Origin: Streptomyces sp. PTY087I2
Lineage (GTDB): Bacteria; Actinomycetota; Actinomycetes; Streptomycetales; Streptomycetaceae
Reading direction: 5' to 3'
Assembly: GCF_001687325.1 (NCBI RefSeq)
Contig: NZ_LZRD01000003.1
Span: 1 to 64,000, forward strand
DNA length: 64,000 nt
This document shows positions 8,502 to 17,059 of the stretch, piece by piece. The notes under the pieces were generated by a model. That model saw only the letters and a list, made by a program, of their open reading frames with translations, did not search any database and was not told the DNA's origin. The translations under genes and the position numbers were made by a program. Position 1 is the stretch's first letter. Each line of letters starts with the position of its first letter.

Positions 8502-9710
8502 GTGAGTTCCGCACGCCCGCGCATCCGTCGTTCCGCCCCGTCCGGCCGGAGGGCCCGGCTCGCCCTGGCCGGGCCCGCGGCGCTGCTCGCCGCCGCGCTG
8601 ACCGCGTGCTCGGGCGGCGGTTCGGGCTCCGCCGAGGCGGGCGGGGACGCCAAGGCGCCCGGCACCAGCATCACGGTGAACCTCCGGGGCAAGGCGGCGG
8701 CGCCGGGTGGGCCGGTGAAGGTGACGCTGGCGCACGGGAAGCTGAAGGCCGTGTCGGTGAAGGCGGGCGAGGGCGGCCCGCTGGCCGGGAAGATAGCCGC
8801 CGACGGCCGGACCTGGACGTCCGACCGGGTCGCCGCGCCGGGCACCGCGTACACCGTCGAGGCGACGGACGCGGACGGCGGCAGCGACCGGGCGACGTTC
8901 GCCACCGCCGAGGCCGAGAAGGTCAACAAGCTGTCGCTCGCGCCGGGCAAGAACACGACCGTGGGCATCGCGCAGCCGCTGTCCGTCGTCTTCGACCACC
9001 CGGTGAAGAACAAGGCGGCCGTGGAGAAGGCCCTGAAGGTGTCCACCTCCAACGGCACCGAGGGTTCCTGGGGCTGGCTCCAGGACTACTCGGGCAAGGA
9101 CCGCGTCGACTGGCGGCCCAAGGAGTACTGGAAGCCCGGCACGAAGGTCACCCTGGACGCGCGGCTGAACGGCGTCGACACGGGGGCGGACGGCGGCTGG
9201 TTCGTCCGCGACTACGCGACGACGTTCACCGTCGGCGCGGCCCAGGTGGTCAAGGTCGACCTCGACGGGCACCGCCTCGCCCTGCACCGGGACGGCAAGC
9301 AGGTGCTGGACCTGCCGATGTCGGCGGGCACCCCGGGTGGCGAGAAGGCTTCCTGGCGGGGCACGGCGGTCCTGATGTCGAAGGAGGGCACGATCAACAT
9401 GCGCTCCGAGACGGTGGGCCTCGGCGACGCCTACGACAAGATGGTCGACTACTCGATGCGGCTGACCTGGTCGGGGATGTACGCCCACGCCGCCCCGTGG
9501 AACGCGCCGTATTTCGGCCAGGCCAACCGGAGCTCCGGCTGCCTCGGGATGAGCGACGCCAACGCCGCGGCGCTGTACGGGCAGGTGCGGGTGGGCGACC
9601 CGTTCGAGATGACCGGCGCGGAGGCCAAGGGCACGGTCGCCGAGGGCAACGGCTACGGCGCGTGGAACCTCTCGTGGGCGGACTGGCAGGCCAAGAGCGC
9701 CCTGAAGTGA
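8502..9710 (+). CDS. L,D-transpeptidase lipoprotein (Ig-like domain plus YkuD domain) with altered active-site motif
   Basis: 402 residues from a GTG preceded by GGAGG. A lipoprotein signal ends in the lipobox LTAC, so the mature protein is membrane-anchored outside. An Ig-like region (about residues 50-160) precedes a second all-beta region and the YkuD catalytic domain (about 250-370). The catalytic Cys is C347 in 'RSSGCLGMS' and the upstream conserved His is H329 in 'MYAHAAPWN'. The family motif is normally SHGC; here Ser345 replaces the His, an unusual change. The family forms 3-3 peptidoglycan cross-links. Divergent from murJ across 142 bp in which I found no riboswitch-like fold. Confidence 0.9.
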   Translation: MSSARPRIRRSAPSGRRARLALAGPAALLAAALTACSGGGSGSAEAGGDAKAPGTSITVNLRGKAAAPGGPVKVTLAHGKLKAVSVKAGEGGPLAGKIAADGRTWTSDRVAAPGTAYTVEATDADGGSDRATFATAEAEKVNKLSLAPGKNTTVGIAQPLSVVFDHPVKNKAAVEKALKVSTSNGTEGSWGWLQDYSGKDRVDWRPKEYWKPGTKVTLDARLNGVDTGADGGWFVRDYATTFTVGAAQVVKVDLDGHRLALHRDGKQVLDLPMSAGTPGGEKASWRGTAVLMSKEGTINMRSETVGLGDAYDKMVDYSMRLTWSGMYAHAAPWNAPYFGQANRSSGCLGMSDANAAALYGQVRVGDPFEMTGAEAKGTVAEGNGYGAWNLSWADWQAKSALK

Positions 9711-9718
9711 CCCGGTAG

Positions 9719-9964
9719 TGCCCGTTCGAAACCTCGGACGAGCTGTGCACCACGGTCACCGGCACGACGCCGGGCCGGCCGTTCCCCGTGGGCCTGGAGC
9801 TGGGCTCCACGGCCTACGACGTCCCGGCCGGTCACCGGCTCGCCCTGGTGATCGACACTGTCGATCCGCTGTACATCGGGCACGACCCGACCGGCGCGCA
9901 GCTGACCTTCTCCTCGCCCGGCACGGACCCGAGTCAACTCCCGGTCCCGCTGCGCGAGAAGTGA
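9719..9964 (+). pseudogene. C-terminal remnant of an X-Pro dipeptidyl-peptidase/CocE-type hydrolase
   Basis: A reading frame closed upstream by TAG at 9716 and ending at TGA 9962 encodes about 81 residues, including 'LELGSTAYDVPAGHRLALVI' and 'LYIGHDPTGAQLTF'. This is the jelly-roll C-terminal domain of X-Pro peptidase/CocE-NonD hydrolases. No start codon with a ribosome site precedes it and the alpha/beta-hydrolase domain is absent, so it is a relic. It abuts the L,D-transpeptidase stop by nine bases, suggesting a deletion that fused the two loci. Confidence 0.65.
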
Positions 9965-9976
9965 TCACCGGCTGCT

Positions 9977-9997
9977 GCCGGGCGGGCACTGCCCGGC
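9977..9997 (-). terminator. Hairpin at the 3' end of gluD
   Basis: GCCGGGC (9977-9983) and GCCCGGC (9991-9997) form a 7-bp stem with a 7-nt loop, flanked by further complementary CTGCTGCC and GGCAGCAG. It abuts the gluD stop codon, so it would end the glu operon and also face the peptidase remnant. No T-tract, as usual in streptomycetes. Confidence 0.45.
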
Positions 9998-10893
9998 TAC
10001 TGCCCTCCTGGCAGCAGCGTCCCCGGTTCGGCCGGGGCGACCCCGACCGCTCTGGTCTTCAGGTTGCGCCGCTGCCGCTTGGCCACCCAGGTGGCGAACC
10101 ACGAGAGCAGCATGCACATCCCGATGTAGATCGGTGAGATCACCATCACGACGGGGATGAAGGGAAGATCGTAGTCGAGATTCGACGCGATCAGCTTTCC
10201 GGCGTGGAGGAATTCCTCGTAGGTGATCAGATAGCCCAGTGAGGTGTCCTTCAGCGCGACCACCAGCTGGCTGATGATGGTCGGCAGCATCGCGCGTACG
10301 GCCTGGGGGGCCAGGACGTACGTGGTGACCTGGGTCTTGCGCATCCCGAGCGCGTACGCCGCCTCGCGCTGGCCCCGGTCCACGGCGTTGATCCCGGTGC
10401 GGAACACCTCCGCGAGGACGGAGCCGTTGTAGAGGGTCAGCCCGGCGACGAGGGCGGGCAGCGGCTGGACCTTCAGCGCCACGAAGATGAAGAAGATCAT
10501 CACGAGCACGGGCATGGCCCGGAAGAACTCGACGAGCAGGGTGGAGATCCAGCGCAGCACCCGGTGTTCGGAGAGCCTGCCGACGGCGAGGACCGCGCCG
10601 AGCGCGAGCGAGAGGACCGCCGCGTACGCGAACGCCTTGAGGGTGTTGCCGAGGCCGCGCAGCAGCAGTTCCTGAATGCCCTTGTACTCGAAGGGTGTCC
10701 ACTTCTGCGCGGTGAACTGGTCGGTGTCGAAGAGCAGATAGACGATCCAGCCGAACAGGGCGACGATCAGGACCGTCGAGGCGATCCCGTACATCAGGTG
10801 CCGCTTGCGGGTCACCGGGCCCGGGATGTCGTAGAGGGCGGTGGCCTCGGGCGCCGAAGCCCTGGACGGCTTGCGGGTGAGGGTCTTGGTCAT
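9997..10893 (-). CDS. gluD: Glutamate ABC transporter permease GluD
   Basis: 298 residues. A cytoplasmic N-terminal extension (about 35 residues) precedes a membrane helix and the five-helix permease domain of the His/Glu/Gln family (HisM). The EAA loop that contacts the ATPase is 'INAVDRGQREAAYALGMRKTQ'-like, near residue 175. It pairs with GluC to form the membrane channel for glutamate uptake. Its start overlaps the gluC stop by four bases, giving tight translational coupling. It is last in the gluA-gluB-gluC-gluD order known from actinobacteria. Confidence 0.95.
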   Translation of the reverse strand: MTKTLTRKPSRASAPEATALYDIPGPVTRKRHLMYGIASTVLIVALFGWIVYLLFDTDQFTAQKWTPFEYKGIQELLLRGLGNTLKAFAYAAVLSLALGAVLAVGRLSEHRVLRWISTLLVEFFRAMPVLVMIFFIFVALKVQPLPALVAGLTLYNGSVLAEVFRTGINAVDRGQREAAYALGMRKTQVTTYVLAPQAVRAMLPTIISQLVVALKDTSLGYLITYEEFLHAGKLIASNLDYDLPFIPVVMVISPIYIGMCMLLSWFATWVAKRQRRNLKTRAVGVAPAEPGTLLPGGQ

Positions 10894-11534
10894 CGTGCGA
10901 CTCCCCAGCGCTTCTCCATCACGTTGAACACCGCGCTGATGGTCAGGGTGATGATCAGATAGCCGACGGCGATCCAGATGAAGGACCAGATGATGCTGTA
11001 GCCCAGTTCGTTGAGCGTCTTGTAGGTGCCGAGGAGTTCGGTGACGCTGAACGCCCCGGCGATCGCGGAGTTCTTCGCCAGCGCGATCAGGGTCGAGCCG
11101 ACCGGCGGGATCACCGACCGGAACGCCTGTGGCAGGGCGACGGTGCTCAGGGTCTGGCCGAAGGTCATGCCGAGGCTGCGGGCGGCCTCGCCCTGGCCCT
11201 TGGGCACGGTGTTGATGCCGGAGCGCAGCACCTCGCAGATGAACGCCGAGGTGTAGCAGCCGAGCGCGATGACGGCGAAGACCTGGAACGGCAGGACGAG
11301 CCCGAAGCGGGGCAGGCCGAGCAGGACCGCGAAGAACAGCAGCGTCAGCGGGGTGTTGCGGAGCACGGTGACCCAGACCGTGCCGAGCACCCGGAAGGAG
11401 CCGACGGGCGCGACCCGGAAGGACGCCATCAGGAAGCCGAGGACGAGCGCCAGTGCCGAGGCGTAGACGGTCAGTTCGACGGTGCCGAGGAAGCCCTTGC
11501 CGTAGAGGGAGAAGTTCTCTGTCAGTACATCCAT
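10890..11534 (-). CDS. gluC: Glutamate ABC transporter permease GluC
   Basis: 214 residues with five predicted membrane helices and the EAA motif in 'INTVPKGQGEAARSLGMTF'. It belongs to the HisQ/HisM-type amino-acid permease family. It lacks the long N-terminal tail of GluD, as is usual for the GluC half. It overlaps gluD by four bases and follows gluB by 16 bp, so the operon is translated as a unit. Acts in the cytoplasmic membrane with GluD, GluA and the lipoprotein GluB. Confidence 0.95.
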   Translation of the reverse strand: MDVLTENFSLYGKGFLGTVELTVYASALALVLGFLMASFRVAPVGSFRVLGTVWVTVLRNTPLTLLFFAVLLGLPRFGLVLPFQVFAVIALGCYTSAFICEVLRSGINTVPKGQGEAARSLGMTFGQTLSTVALPQAFRSVIPPVGSTLIALAKNSAIAGAFSVTELLGTYKTLNELGYSIIWSFIWIAVGYLIITLTISAVFNVMEKRWGVAR

Positions 11535-11550
11535 GGGTGGGGCCGTCCCC

Positions 11551-12480
11551 TCACGTCGCCGGGTAGCGGTCGATGGGCGGCGGGGTCGGCGCGGGCGCTC
11601 CGGAGAGCCCCAGCGTCGCTTCGTACGCCTTCTTCCAGTTGCCGTTCTTCTCGTTGGCCTCCAGCGCGTCGTTGAGCGCGTTGCGCAGGGCGTTGTCGCC
11701 GCGCGGTACGCCGATGCCGTACGGCTCCTCGGAGAAGGGTTTGCCGACGACCTTCATCTCGTCGGGCGCCTTGGCCGCGAAGCCGAGCAGGATCGCGTCG
11801 TCGGTGGTGACGGCGTCGACCTGGTAGGTGAGGAGGTTGTCGACGCAGATCGAGTACGTGTCGTACGCGACGAGCGTCGCCTTGGGGTAGTCGGCGGCGA
11901 TCCGCTGGTAGGGCGTGGAGCCGGCCGCCGAGCAGACGGTCTTGCCCGCCAGGTCCTGGGGGCCTTTGATGTCGTCCTCGTCGGTACGCACCAGCAGCCC
12001 CTGGCCGGCCATGTAGTAGGGGCCGGCGAAGCCGACGAGCTTCTTGCGCATGTCGTTGATGGTGTAGGTGCCGACGTAGTAGTCGATCTGGCCGTTCTGA
12101 AGGGCCGTCTCGCGGTTGGCGGAGGCGATCGTGCGGAAGCGGATCGTCTTGGGTTCGAAGCCGAGCGAGGCCGCCATCATGCGGGCGATCTCGATGTCGA
12201 ACCCGGAGTAGATCCCGCTCGCCGGGTCCTTCTCCCCCAGGTAGGGCTGGTCCTCCTTGGCACCGACGATCAGATAGCCGCGCCGCTTCGCCTTGGACCA
12301 GGTGCGGGAGTCGGGCAGTTCGAAGCCGGTGTCGACCTGGTACACCGGCAGGGCCTCGGCCTTGGGACCCTTGACCGGCGGGCTGCCGTCCTTGCCGCAG
12401 CCCGCGGCGAGTGCGGCGAGCAGGAGGCCGGCCACGAGGGCGGCGGCCCTGCCCGTACGCGTGTTCCTCGTACGCAACAC
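11551..12480 (-). CDS. gluB: Glutamate-binding lipoprotein GluB
   Basis: 309 residues. A lipoprotein signal peptide with lipobox LAAGC (Cys about residue 28) anchors it outside the membrane. The rest is a family 3 solute-binding protein: the N-terminal lobe opens with 'RGYLIVGAKEDQPYLGEKDP', and 'GIYSGFDIEIARMMAASLG' carries the conserved Gly-Phe-Asp-Ile-Glu ligand region. It binds glutamate and delivers it to GluC-GluD. Spaced 11 bp from gluA upstream and 16 bp from gluC downstream. Confidence 0.95.
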   Translation of the reverse strand: MLRTRNTRTGRAAALVAGLLLAALAAGCGKDGSPPVKGPKAEALPVYQVDTGFELPDSRTWSKAKRRGYLIVGAKEDQPYLGEKDPASGIYSGFDIEIARMMAASLGFEPKTIRFRTIASANRETALQNGQIDYYVGTYTINDMRKKLVGFAGPYYMAGQGLLVRTDEDDIKGPQDLAGKTVCSAAGSTPYQRIAADYPKATLVAYDTYSICVDNLLTYQVDAVTTDDAILLGFAAKAPDEMKVVGKPFSEEPYGIGVPRGDNALRNALNDALEANEKNGNWKKAYEATLGLSGAPAPTPPPIDRYPAT

Positions 12481-12491
12481 GGAATCCCCCC

Positions 12492-13235
<744 letters not shown>

Positions 13236-13382
13236 GCGCTGCCCTACCCACTTGTCGCTGTGTCGAGGTCAGCGCAAACTATCCATCGCGAAAAGGGACT
13301 TCGCACCCGACACGCGTAAATGGCGCAAAAGGCTTTTTAACTGGATTAGCCGGGGCGAGCGGGCCGCCCGCCGGCCCTCCGC

Positions 13383-13823
13383 TCAGTTCTCGGCGGACTC
13401 CGCGTACACCTGGGAAAGCTCCGGGCTGCCCGCCATCGCCCAGTCGAGCCCGGCCGAGACGACATCGATCTCCCGCCCGGACTCCAGCCGCACCACGGGC
13501 CGGCCGCTCGGCCAGATGTCCCACGCGGCGCCCGGCACCGTCCGTACGATCACCGTGCCGAGGTAGAGACCGGCGTCGTTGCCGAGCCAGGGCAGTTCCT
13601 CGGCGTCGTCGCGCCAGCGGGGCGGCAGCTGGTCGAGGGCGGCCAACGAGGCGGGGGTGTCGTCGAGTTCGAGTCCTTGCTGCCCCGCCCGGACGCGCAG
13701 CAGTTCGCATTCGGCGAGCAGCTCGGCCACACCGTCGGGGTCCGTCTCGACGGCGGCGGCGAGTGCGCCGGACTGCGTACCACCCTGACGCTTACGCCAG
13801 TTGTCCAAGAAAGGGATGTTCAT
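13383..13823 (-). CDS. Small conserved actinobacterial protein (DUF6278-like)
   Basis: 146 residues, acidic, no membrane segment. The start 'MNIPFLDNWRKRQGG' and the core 'LPWLGNDAGLYLGTVIV' followed by 'WDIWPSGRPVVRLESGREID' match, from memory, a streptomycete family of unknown function (DUF6278). The beta-rich middle could be a small binding domain. It lies upstream of gluA on the same strand but 147 bp away, and diverges from the SDR gene. No function can be assigned. Confidence 0.75.
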   Translation of the reverse strand: MNIPFLDNWRKRQGGTQSGALAAAVETDPDGVAELLAECELLRVRAGQQGLELDDTPASLAALDQLPPRWRDDAEELPWLGNDAGLYLGTVIVRTVPGAAWDIWPSGRPVVRLESGREIDVVSAGLDWAMAGSPELSQVYAESAEN

Positions 13824-13932
13824 ACCACTAGGGTCCCATCCCGGCCAGGTTCCGCACCACAGGGCGCGCGGCGTTCACCGGTCCCCCACCCCGCCCCCGC
13901 CGGAGATGCGAGCGGATATCTAAGGTGCGTAC

Positions 13933-14712
13933 ATGAGTACACAGACCTACATCTCGGAACTGTTCTCGCTGGAAGGCCGGGTGGCGGTGGTCACCGGCGG
14001 CAGCTCCGGCATCGGCCGGGCGATCACCGGCGCCCTGGCCCGGGCCGGCGCGAGCGTCGTCGTGGTGGCCCGCCGGGAGGCGGAGCTGCGGGCGACCGTG
14101 GACGAGCTGACCGCCGAGGGCTGCCGGGCGGCCTGGGTGAGCGCGGACCTGAGCACCGCCGAGGGCGTGCGCGCGGGAGCGGAGGAGGCCGCGGCGGCGT
14201 TCGGCGAGCCGGACATCCTGGTGAACTGCGCCGGGATCAATCTCCGCCCGCCGATGACCGAGCTCGGCGAGGACATCTGGGACACCACGATGGCGGTGAA
14301 CCTGAAGGCGCCGTTCCTGCTGGGGCAGCGGTTCGGGCCGGGCATGGCGGAGCGGGGGTACGGGCGGATCATCCACATCACGTCGCAGCAGGCGCACCGG
14401 GCCTTCGTGAGCAGCGGCGCCTACGGGGTGTCCAAGGGCGGCCTGGAGTCGCTGACCCGCTCACAGGCCGAGGCGTGGTCGCCGCACGGCGTCACCGTGA
14501 ACAGCCTGGTGCCCGGGTTCGTGCTGACCCCGCTGAACGCGCGCCTCCAGGAGGACCCGGAGAAGGTGGCGTCGCTGGCCGCCCGGACCCTGGTCGGCCG
14601 GAACGGCCTCGCGGAGGACTTCGCCGGGGCCGTGGTGTTCCTGGCAGGGCGCTCGTCGGCGTACGTCACCGGGCAGTCGGTGTTCGTGGACGGTGGGTTC
14701 TCGGTGCACTGA
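13933..14712 (+). CDS. Short-chain dehydrogenase/reductase
   Basis: 259 residues, classical SDR length. The NAD(P)-binding motif is 'TGGSSGIGRA' (about residues 22-31), the structural NAG-like motif is 'NCAGIN', and the catalytic Ser and YxxxK are in 'ITSQQAHRAFVSSGAYGVSKGG'. The profile is closest to gluconate 5-dehydrogenase or 3-oxoacyl-reductase-like SDRs, but the substrate is not predictable. AAGGTG stands six bases before the ATG. It is convergent with the Clp-N gene downstream. Confidence 0.9.
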   Translation: MSTQTYISELFSLEGRVAVVTGGSSGIGRAITGALARAGASVVVVARREAELRATVDELTAEGCRAAWVSADLSTAEGVRAGAEEAAAAFGEPDILVNCAGINLRPPMTELGEDIWDTTMAVNLKAPFLLGQRFGPGMAERGYGRIIHITSQQAHRAFVSSGAYGVSKGGLESLTRSQAEAWSPHGVTVNSLVPGFVLTPLNARLQEDPEKVASLAARTLVGRNGLAEDFAGAVVFLAGRSSAYVTGQSVFVDGGFSVH

Positions 14713-14748
14713 GGCCGCCGTCCACGCACACGGGGGTTGCCCCGGGGC

Positions 14749-15495
14749 TCAGGGCTTCTGCTGCCGGAGGGCCTGGGCCGCCTCGCCCACCGCACGCTCC
14801 ACCGCGGCGGACACGGCTTCCTTGTCCAGGCCGAGGCCGGTCAGGACGCCGGAGCCGTCCTCGAACTCCAGCAGGGCCAGCAGGATGTGCTCGGTGCCCA
14901 CGTAGTTGTGGCCGAGCCGCAGGGCCTCGCGGAAGGTCAGCTCCAGGACCTTGCGGGAGTCCGGGTCGTACGGGATGAGCTCGGGCGCCTCGTCGACCGG
15001 GGCGGGCAGCGCCGCCGTCGCCGCCGCCCGCAGCGCCTCCGGCTCCACGCCCTGGCCGACGAGGACGCGGGCGGCGATGGCCTCGGGCTCGGCGAGCAGG
15101 CCGAGGAGCAGGTGGGCGGGGACGATCTCGGCGTGCCGGGCGGCCTGGGCCTCGTTGTGCGAGGCGACCACCACGTTGCGGGCGCGCGGGGTGAAGCGGT
15201 TGAAGCCCTCGTTGGGATCCAGGTCCGAGGAGCCTTCGGCCTTCTTGGGCACGAAGCGCTTCTGGGCGGCCTGGCGGGTGACCCCCATGCTCCGGCCGAT
15301 GTCGGTCCAGGAGGCGCCGGAGCGGCGGGCCTGGTCCACGAAGTGGCCGATGAGGTGGTCGGCCACGTCGCCGAGGTGGTCGGCGGCGAGGACCGCGCCG
15401 GAGAGCTGTTCCAGGGCGTCGTCGTTGGTCTTCTTGATGGCCTCGATCAGATCGTCGAGGCGTACGGAAGGGGTGACGGGAAGAGGCTGCGTCAT
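14749..15495 (-). CDS. ClpC2-like protein: HTH plus double Clp-N domain, no ATPase
   Basis: 248 residues from ATG 15495. Residues 60-81 ('SGASWTDIGRSMGVTRQAA' region) form a helix-turn-helix. Residues about 100-160 and 174-240 are the two repeats of the Clp N-terminal domain ('FTPRARNVVVASHNEAQ' and 'YVGTEHILLALLEFEDG'), the adaptor- and antibiotic-binding part of ClpC. No AAA+ module follows. This layout matches mycobacterial ClpC2, reported to bind its own promoter and to sequester ClpC1-targeting cyclic peptides. By analogy I infer an autoregulated decoy or adaptor for Clp proteolysis. A TTGACA-N17-TACGGT promoter overlaps a dyad and places transcription start at about the ATG, so the mRNA is probably leaderless. 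Confidence 0.85.
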   Translation of the reverse strand: MTQPLPVTPSVRLDDLIEAIKKTNDDALEQLSGAVLAADHLGDVADHLIGHFVDQARRSGASWTDIGRSMGVTRQAAQKRFVPKKAEGSSDLDPNEGFNRFTPRARNVVVASHNEAQAARHAEIVPAHLLLGLLAEPEAIAARVLVGQGVEPEALRAAATAALPAPVDEAPELIPYDPDSRKVLELTFREALRLGHNYVGTEHILLALLEFEDGSGVLTGLGLDKEAVSAAVERAVGEAAQALRQQKP

Positions 15496-15501
15496 GTGAC
15501 A

Positions 15502-15532
15502 ACCGTAGGTTGACACCTCCGGAGTGTCAACC
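15502..15532 (-). promoter_or_regulatory. Promoter with overlapping dyad of the ClpC2-like gene
   Basis: On the minus strand TTGACA (15530-15525) and TACGGT (15507-15502) are 17 bases apart, and six bases follow before the ATG at 15495. The -35 lies inside a near-perfect dyad, GGTTGACA (15508-15515) and TGTCAACC (15525-15532), around CTCCGGAG. A third GGTTGTCA copy lies at the start codon on the minus strand. Repeated GTTGnCA units covering promoter and start fit autorepression by the HTH protein encoded downstream. Confidence 0.65.
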
Positions 15533-15570
15533 TTGGGTTGTCGCATGCCCGCGGTCTCTCGCCCGCCCGC

Positions 15571-16350
15571 TCAGAGGTCGAGGTCGACCACCACGGGAGC
15601 GTGGTCGGACGCGCCCTTCCCCTTGCGCTCCTCACGGTCGACGTAACTGTCCTTGACGGCGGCGGTGAACGGGGCGTTGCCGAAGGTCAGGTCGATCCGC
15701 ATGCCCTTGTTCTTCGGGAACCGCAGCTCGCGGTAGTCCCAGAAGGTGTAGGCGCGGTCGTACTTGAGGGGGCGGGGGTGGACCTCGCTCAGGCCCTCCG
15801 CCTCCAGGGCCGCGAGGGCGGCGCGCTCGGCGGGCGTCACATGCGTGGCGCCCTCGAACAGCGCCGGGTCCCAGACGTCCTCGTCGGTCGGGGCCACGTT
15901 GAAGTCGCCCAGGACCGCGAAGGGCAGGGCTCCGGCCGCGTCCGCCGCCACGGCCTTCCGCAGCGCCTCCAGCCAGCGCAGCTTGTACGCGTAGTGCTCG
16001 TGCTCGACCTCGCGGCCGTTGGGCACGTACACCGACCAGAGGCGCAGCGGGCCGCAGGTCGCCGAGATCGCGCGGGGCTCCTGCACGCCGTCGTACTCCG
16101 GGCCGCCGGGCAGCCCGGAGACGACGTCGGTGAGGCCGACGCGGGAGAGCAGCGCGACCCCGTTCCACCGGCCCGTCGCGTTGACCGCGGATTCATACCC
16201 CGCCTCGCGCAGGGCCTCGGCGGGGAACTGCTCCGCCGTGCACTTGGTCTCCTGGACGCACAGCACATCGGTGCCGCTGCTCTCCAGCCAGGCCAGGAGC
16301 CTCGGCAGCCGGGCGGTGATCGAATTGACGTTATAGGTGGCGATGCGCAT
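15571..16350 (-). CDS. xth: Exodeoxyribonuclease III
   Basis: 259 residues starting 'MRIATYNVNSITARLPRLLA'; eight upstream in-frame residues are not conserved, so I start at 16350. The metal-binding Glu is in 'VQETKC', catalytic Asp and Asn are in 'LGDFNVAPTD', and the C-terminal 'SDHAPVVVD' holds the general-base His. 'RIDLTF' is the usual DNA-contact segment. It removes 3' nucleotides and cuts abasic sites in base excision repair. It lies between the ClpC2-like gene and an MBL hydrolase, all on minus with gaps below 80 bp. Confidence 0.95.
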   Translation of the reverse strand: MRIATYNVNSITARLPRLLAWLESSGTDVLCVQETKCTAEQFPAEALREAGYESAVNATGRWNGVALLSRVGLTDVVSGLPGGPEYDGVQEPRAISATCGPLRLWSVYVPNGREVEHEHYAYKLRWLEALRKAVAADAAGALPFAVLGDFNVAPTDEDVWDPALFEGATHVTPAERAALAALEAEGLSEVHPRPLKYDRAYTFWDYRELRFPKNKGMRIDLTFGNAPFTAAVKDSYVDREERKGKGASDHAPVVVDLDL

Positions 16351-16392
16351 GGCAGCCAACCTAGCGGCTCCCACTGACAGCGGCCGCCGGGC

Positions 16393-17046
16393 TCACAGCT
16401 CGGTGGTGCCGCCCGGGGCCAGCCGGCCGTGGTCCGCGCCGCCCAGGGCGCCGATCTGGTTGTCGTAGATCGGGCGGGCCAGATCGGTCAGCAGGGCGTC
16501 GTGGACGTCGATGGCGCGCCGCGGCTTCACCTCGCGTACGTAGTCGATGACCTCGGAGATCTTGCTCCAGGGGGCCATCACCGGCAGCAGCAGCGTGTCC
16601 ACGGGGCGCTCGGGGACGGTGAGCGCGTCGCCGGGGTGGAAGACCGAACCGTCCACCAGGAAGCCGACGTTGGTGATCCTCGGGATGTCCGGGTGGATCA
16701 CCGCGTGCAGCTCGCCGTGGACGGTGACGTCGAATCCGGCGGCGGAGAACGCGTCCCCGTCGCCCACGGTGTGCACCCGGCCCGGGAAGGCGGCCGAGAG
16801 CTGCTCGGCGACGCTGCGCAGCGTCCAGATCTCGGCCGCCGGGTTGGCCTCCAGGCCCGCGCGCAGCCGCGCCTCGTTGAAGTGGTCCGGGTGCTCGTGC
16901 GTCACCAGCATGACGTCCGCGCCGAGCGCCGCGTCGTCCTCGGAGAAGCCTCCGGGGTCGATGACCAGGACGCGCCCCTCCTTCTCGATCCGGACGCAGG
17001 AGTGGGTCTTCTTGGTCAGGGTGAGTGCCCCCGGCGATGCGTTCAT
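16393..17046 (-). CDS. Metallo-beta-lactamase-fold hydrolase (UlaG-like)
   Basis: 217 residues from the ATG at 17046; an in-frame ATG at 17055 is possible, but AGGA is better placed for 17046. The metal site is the HxHxDH-type 'VTHEHPDHFN' (about residues 50-60), with Asp in 'FHPGDALT' and His in 'DVHDALL'. The short open-sandwich fold without an obvious extra domain matches UlaG-like, often annotated 'MBL fold', proteins acting on phosphodiesters or lactones. Substrate unknown. It sits 14 bp downstream of the pcaL-like stop, so co-transcription is likely. Confidence 0.88.
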   Translation of the reverse strand: MNASPGALTLTKKTHSCVRIEKEGRVLVIDPGGFSEDDAALGADVMLVTHEHPDHFNEARLRAGLEANPAAEIWTLRSVAEQLSAAFPGRVHTVGDGDAFSAAGFDVTVHGELHAVIHPDIPRITNVGFLVDGSVFHPGDALTVPERPVDTLLLPVMAPWSKISEVIDYVREVKPRRAIDVHDALLTDLARPIYDNQIGALGGADHGRLAPGGTTEL

Positions 17047-17059
17047 GGCCCCCATCCTG

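Noticed and set aside
5862..9488. A 1208-codon minus-strand open frame
   Set aside because: It crosses the hypothetical protein, murJ and L,D-transpeptidase genes in non-coding phases and is Arg/Gly/Pro-rich without motifs.
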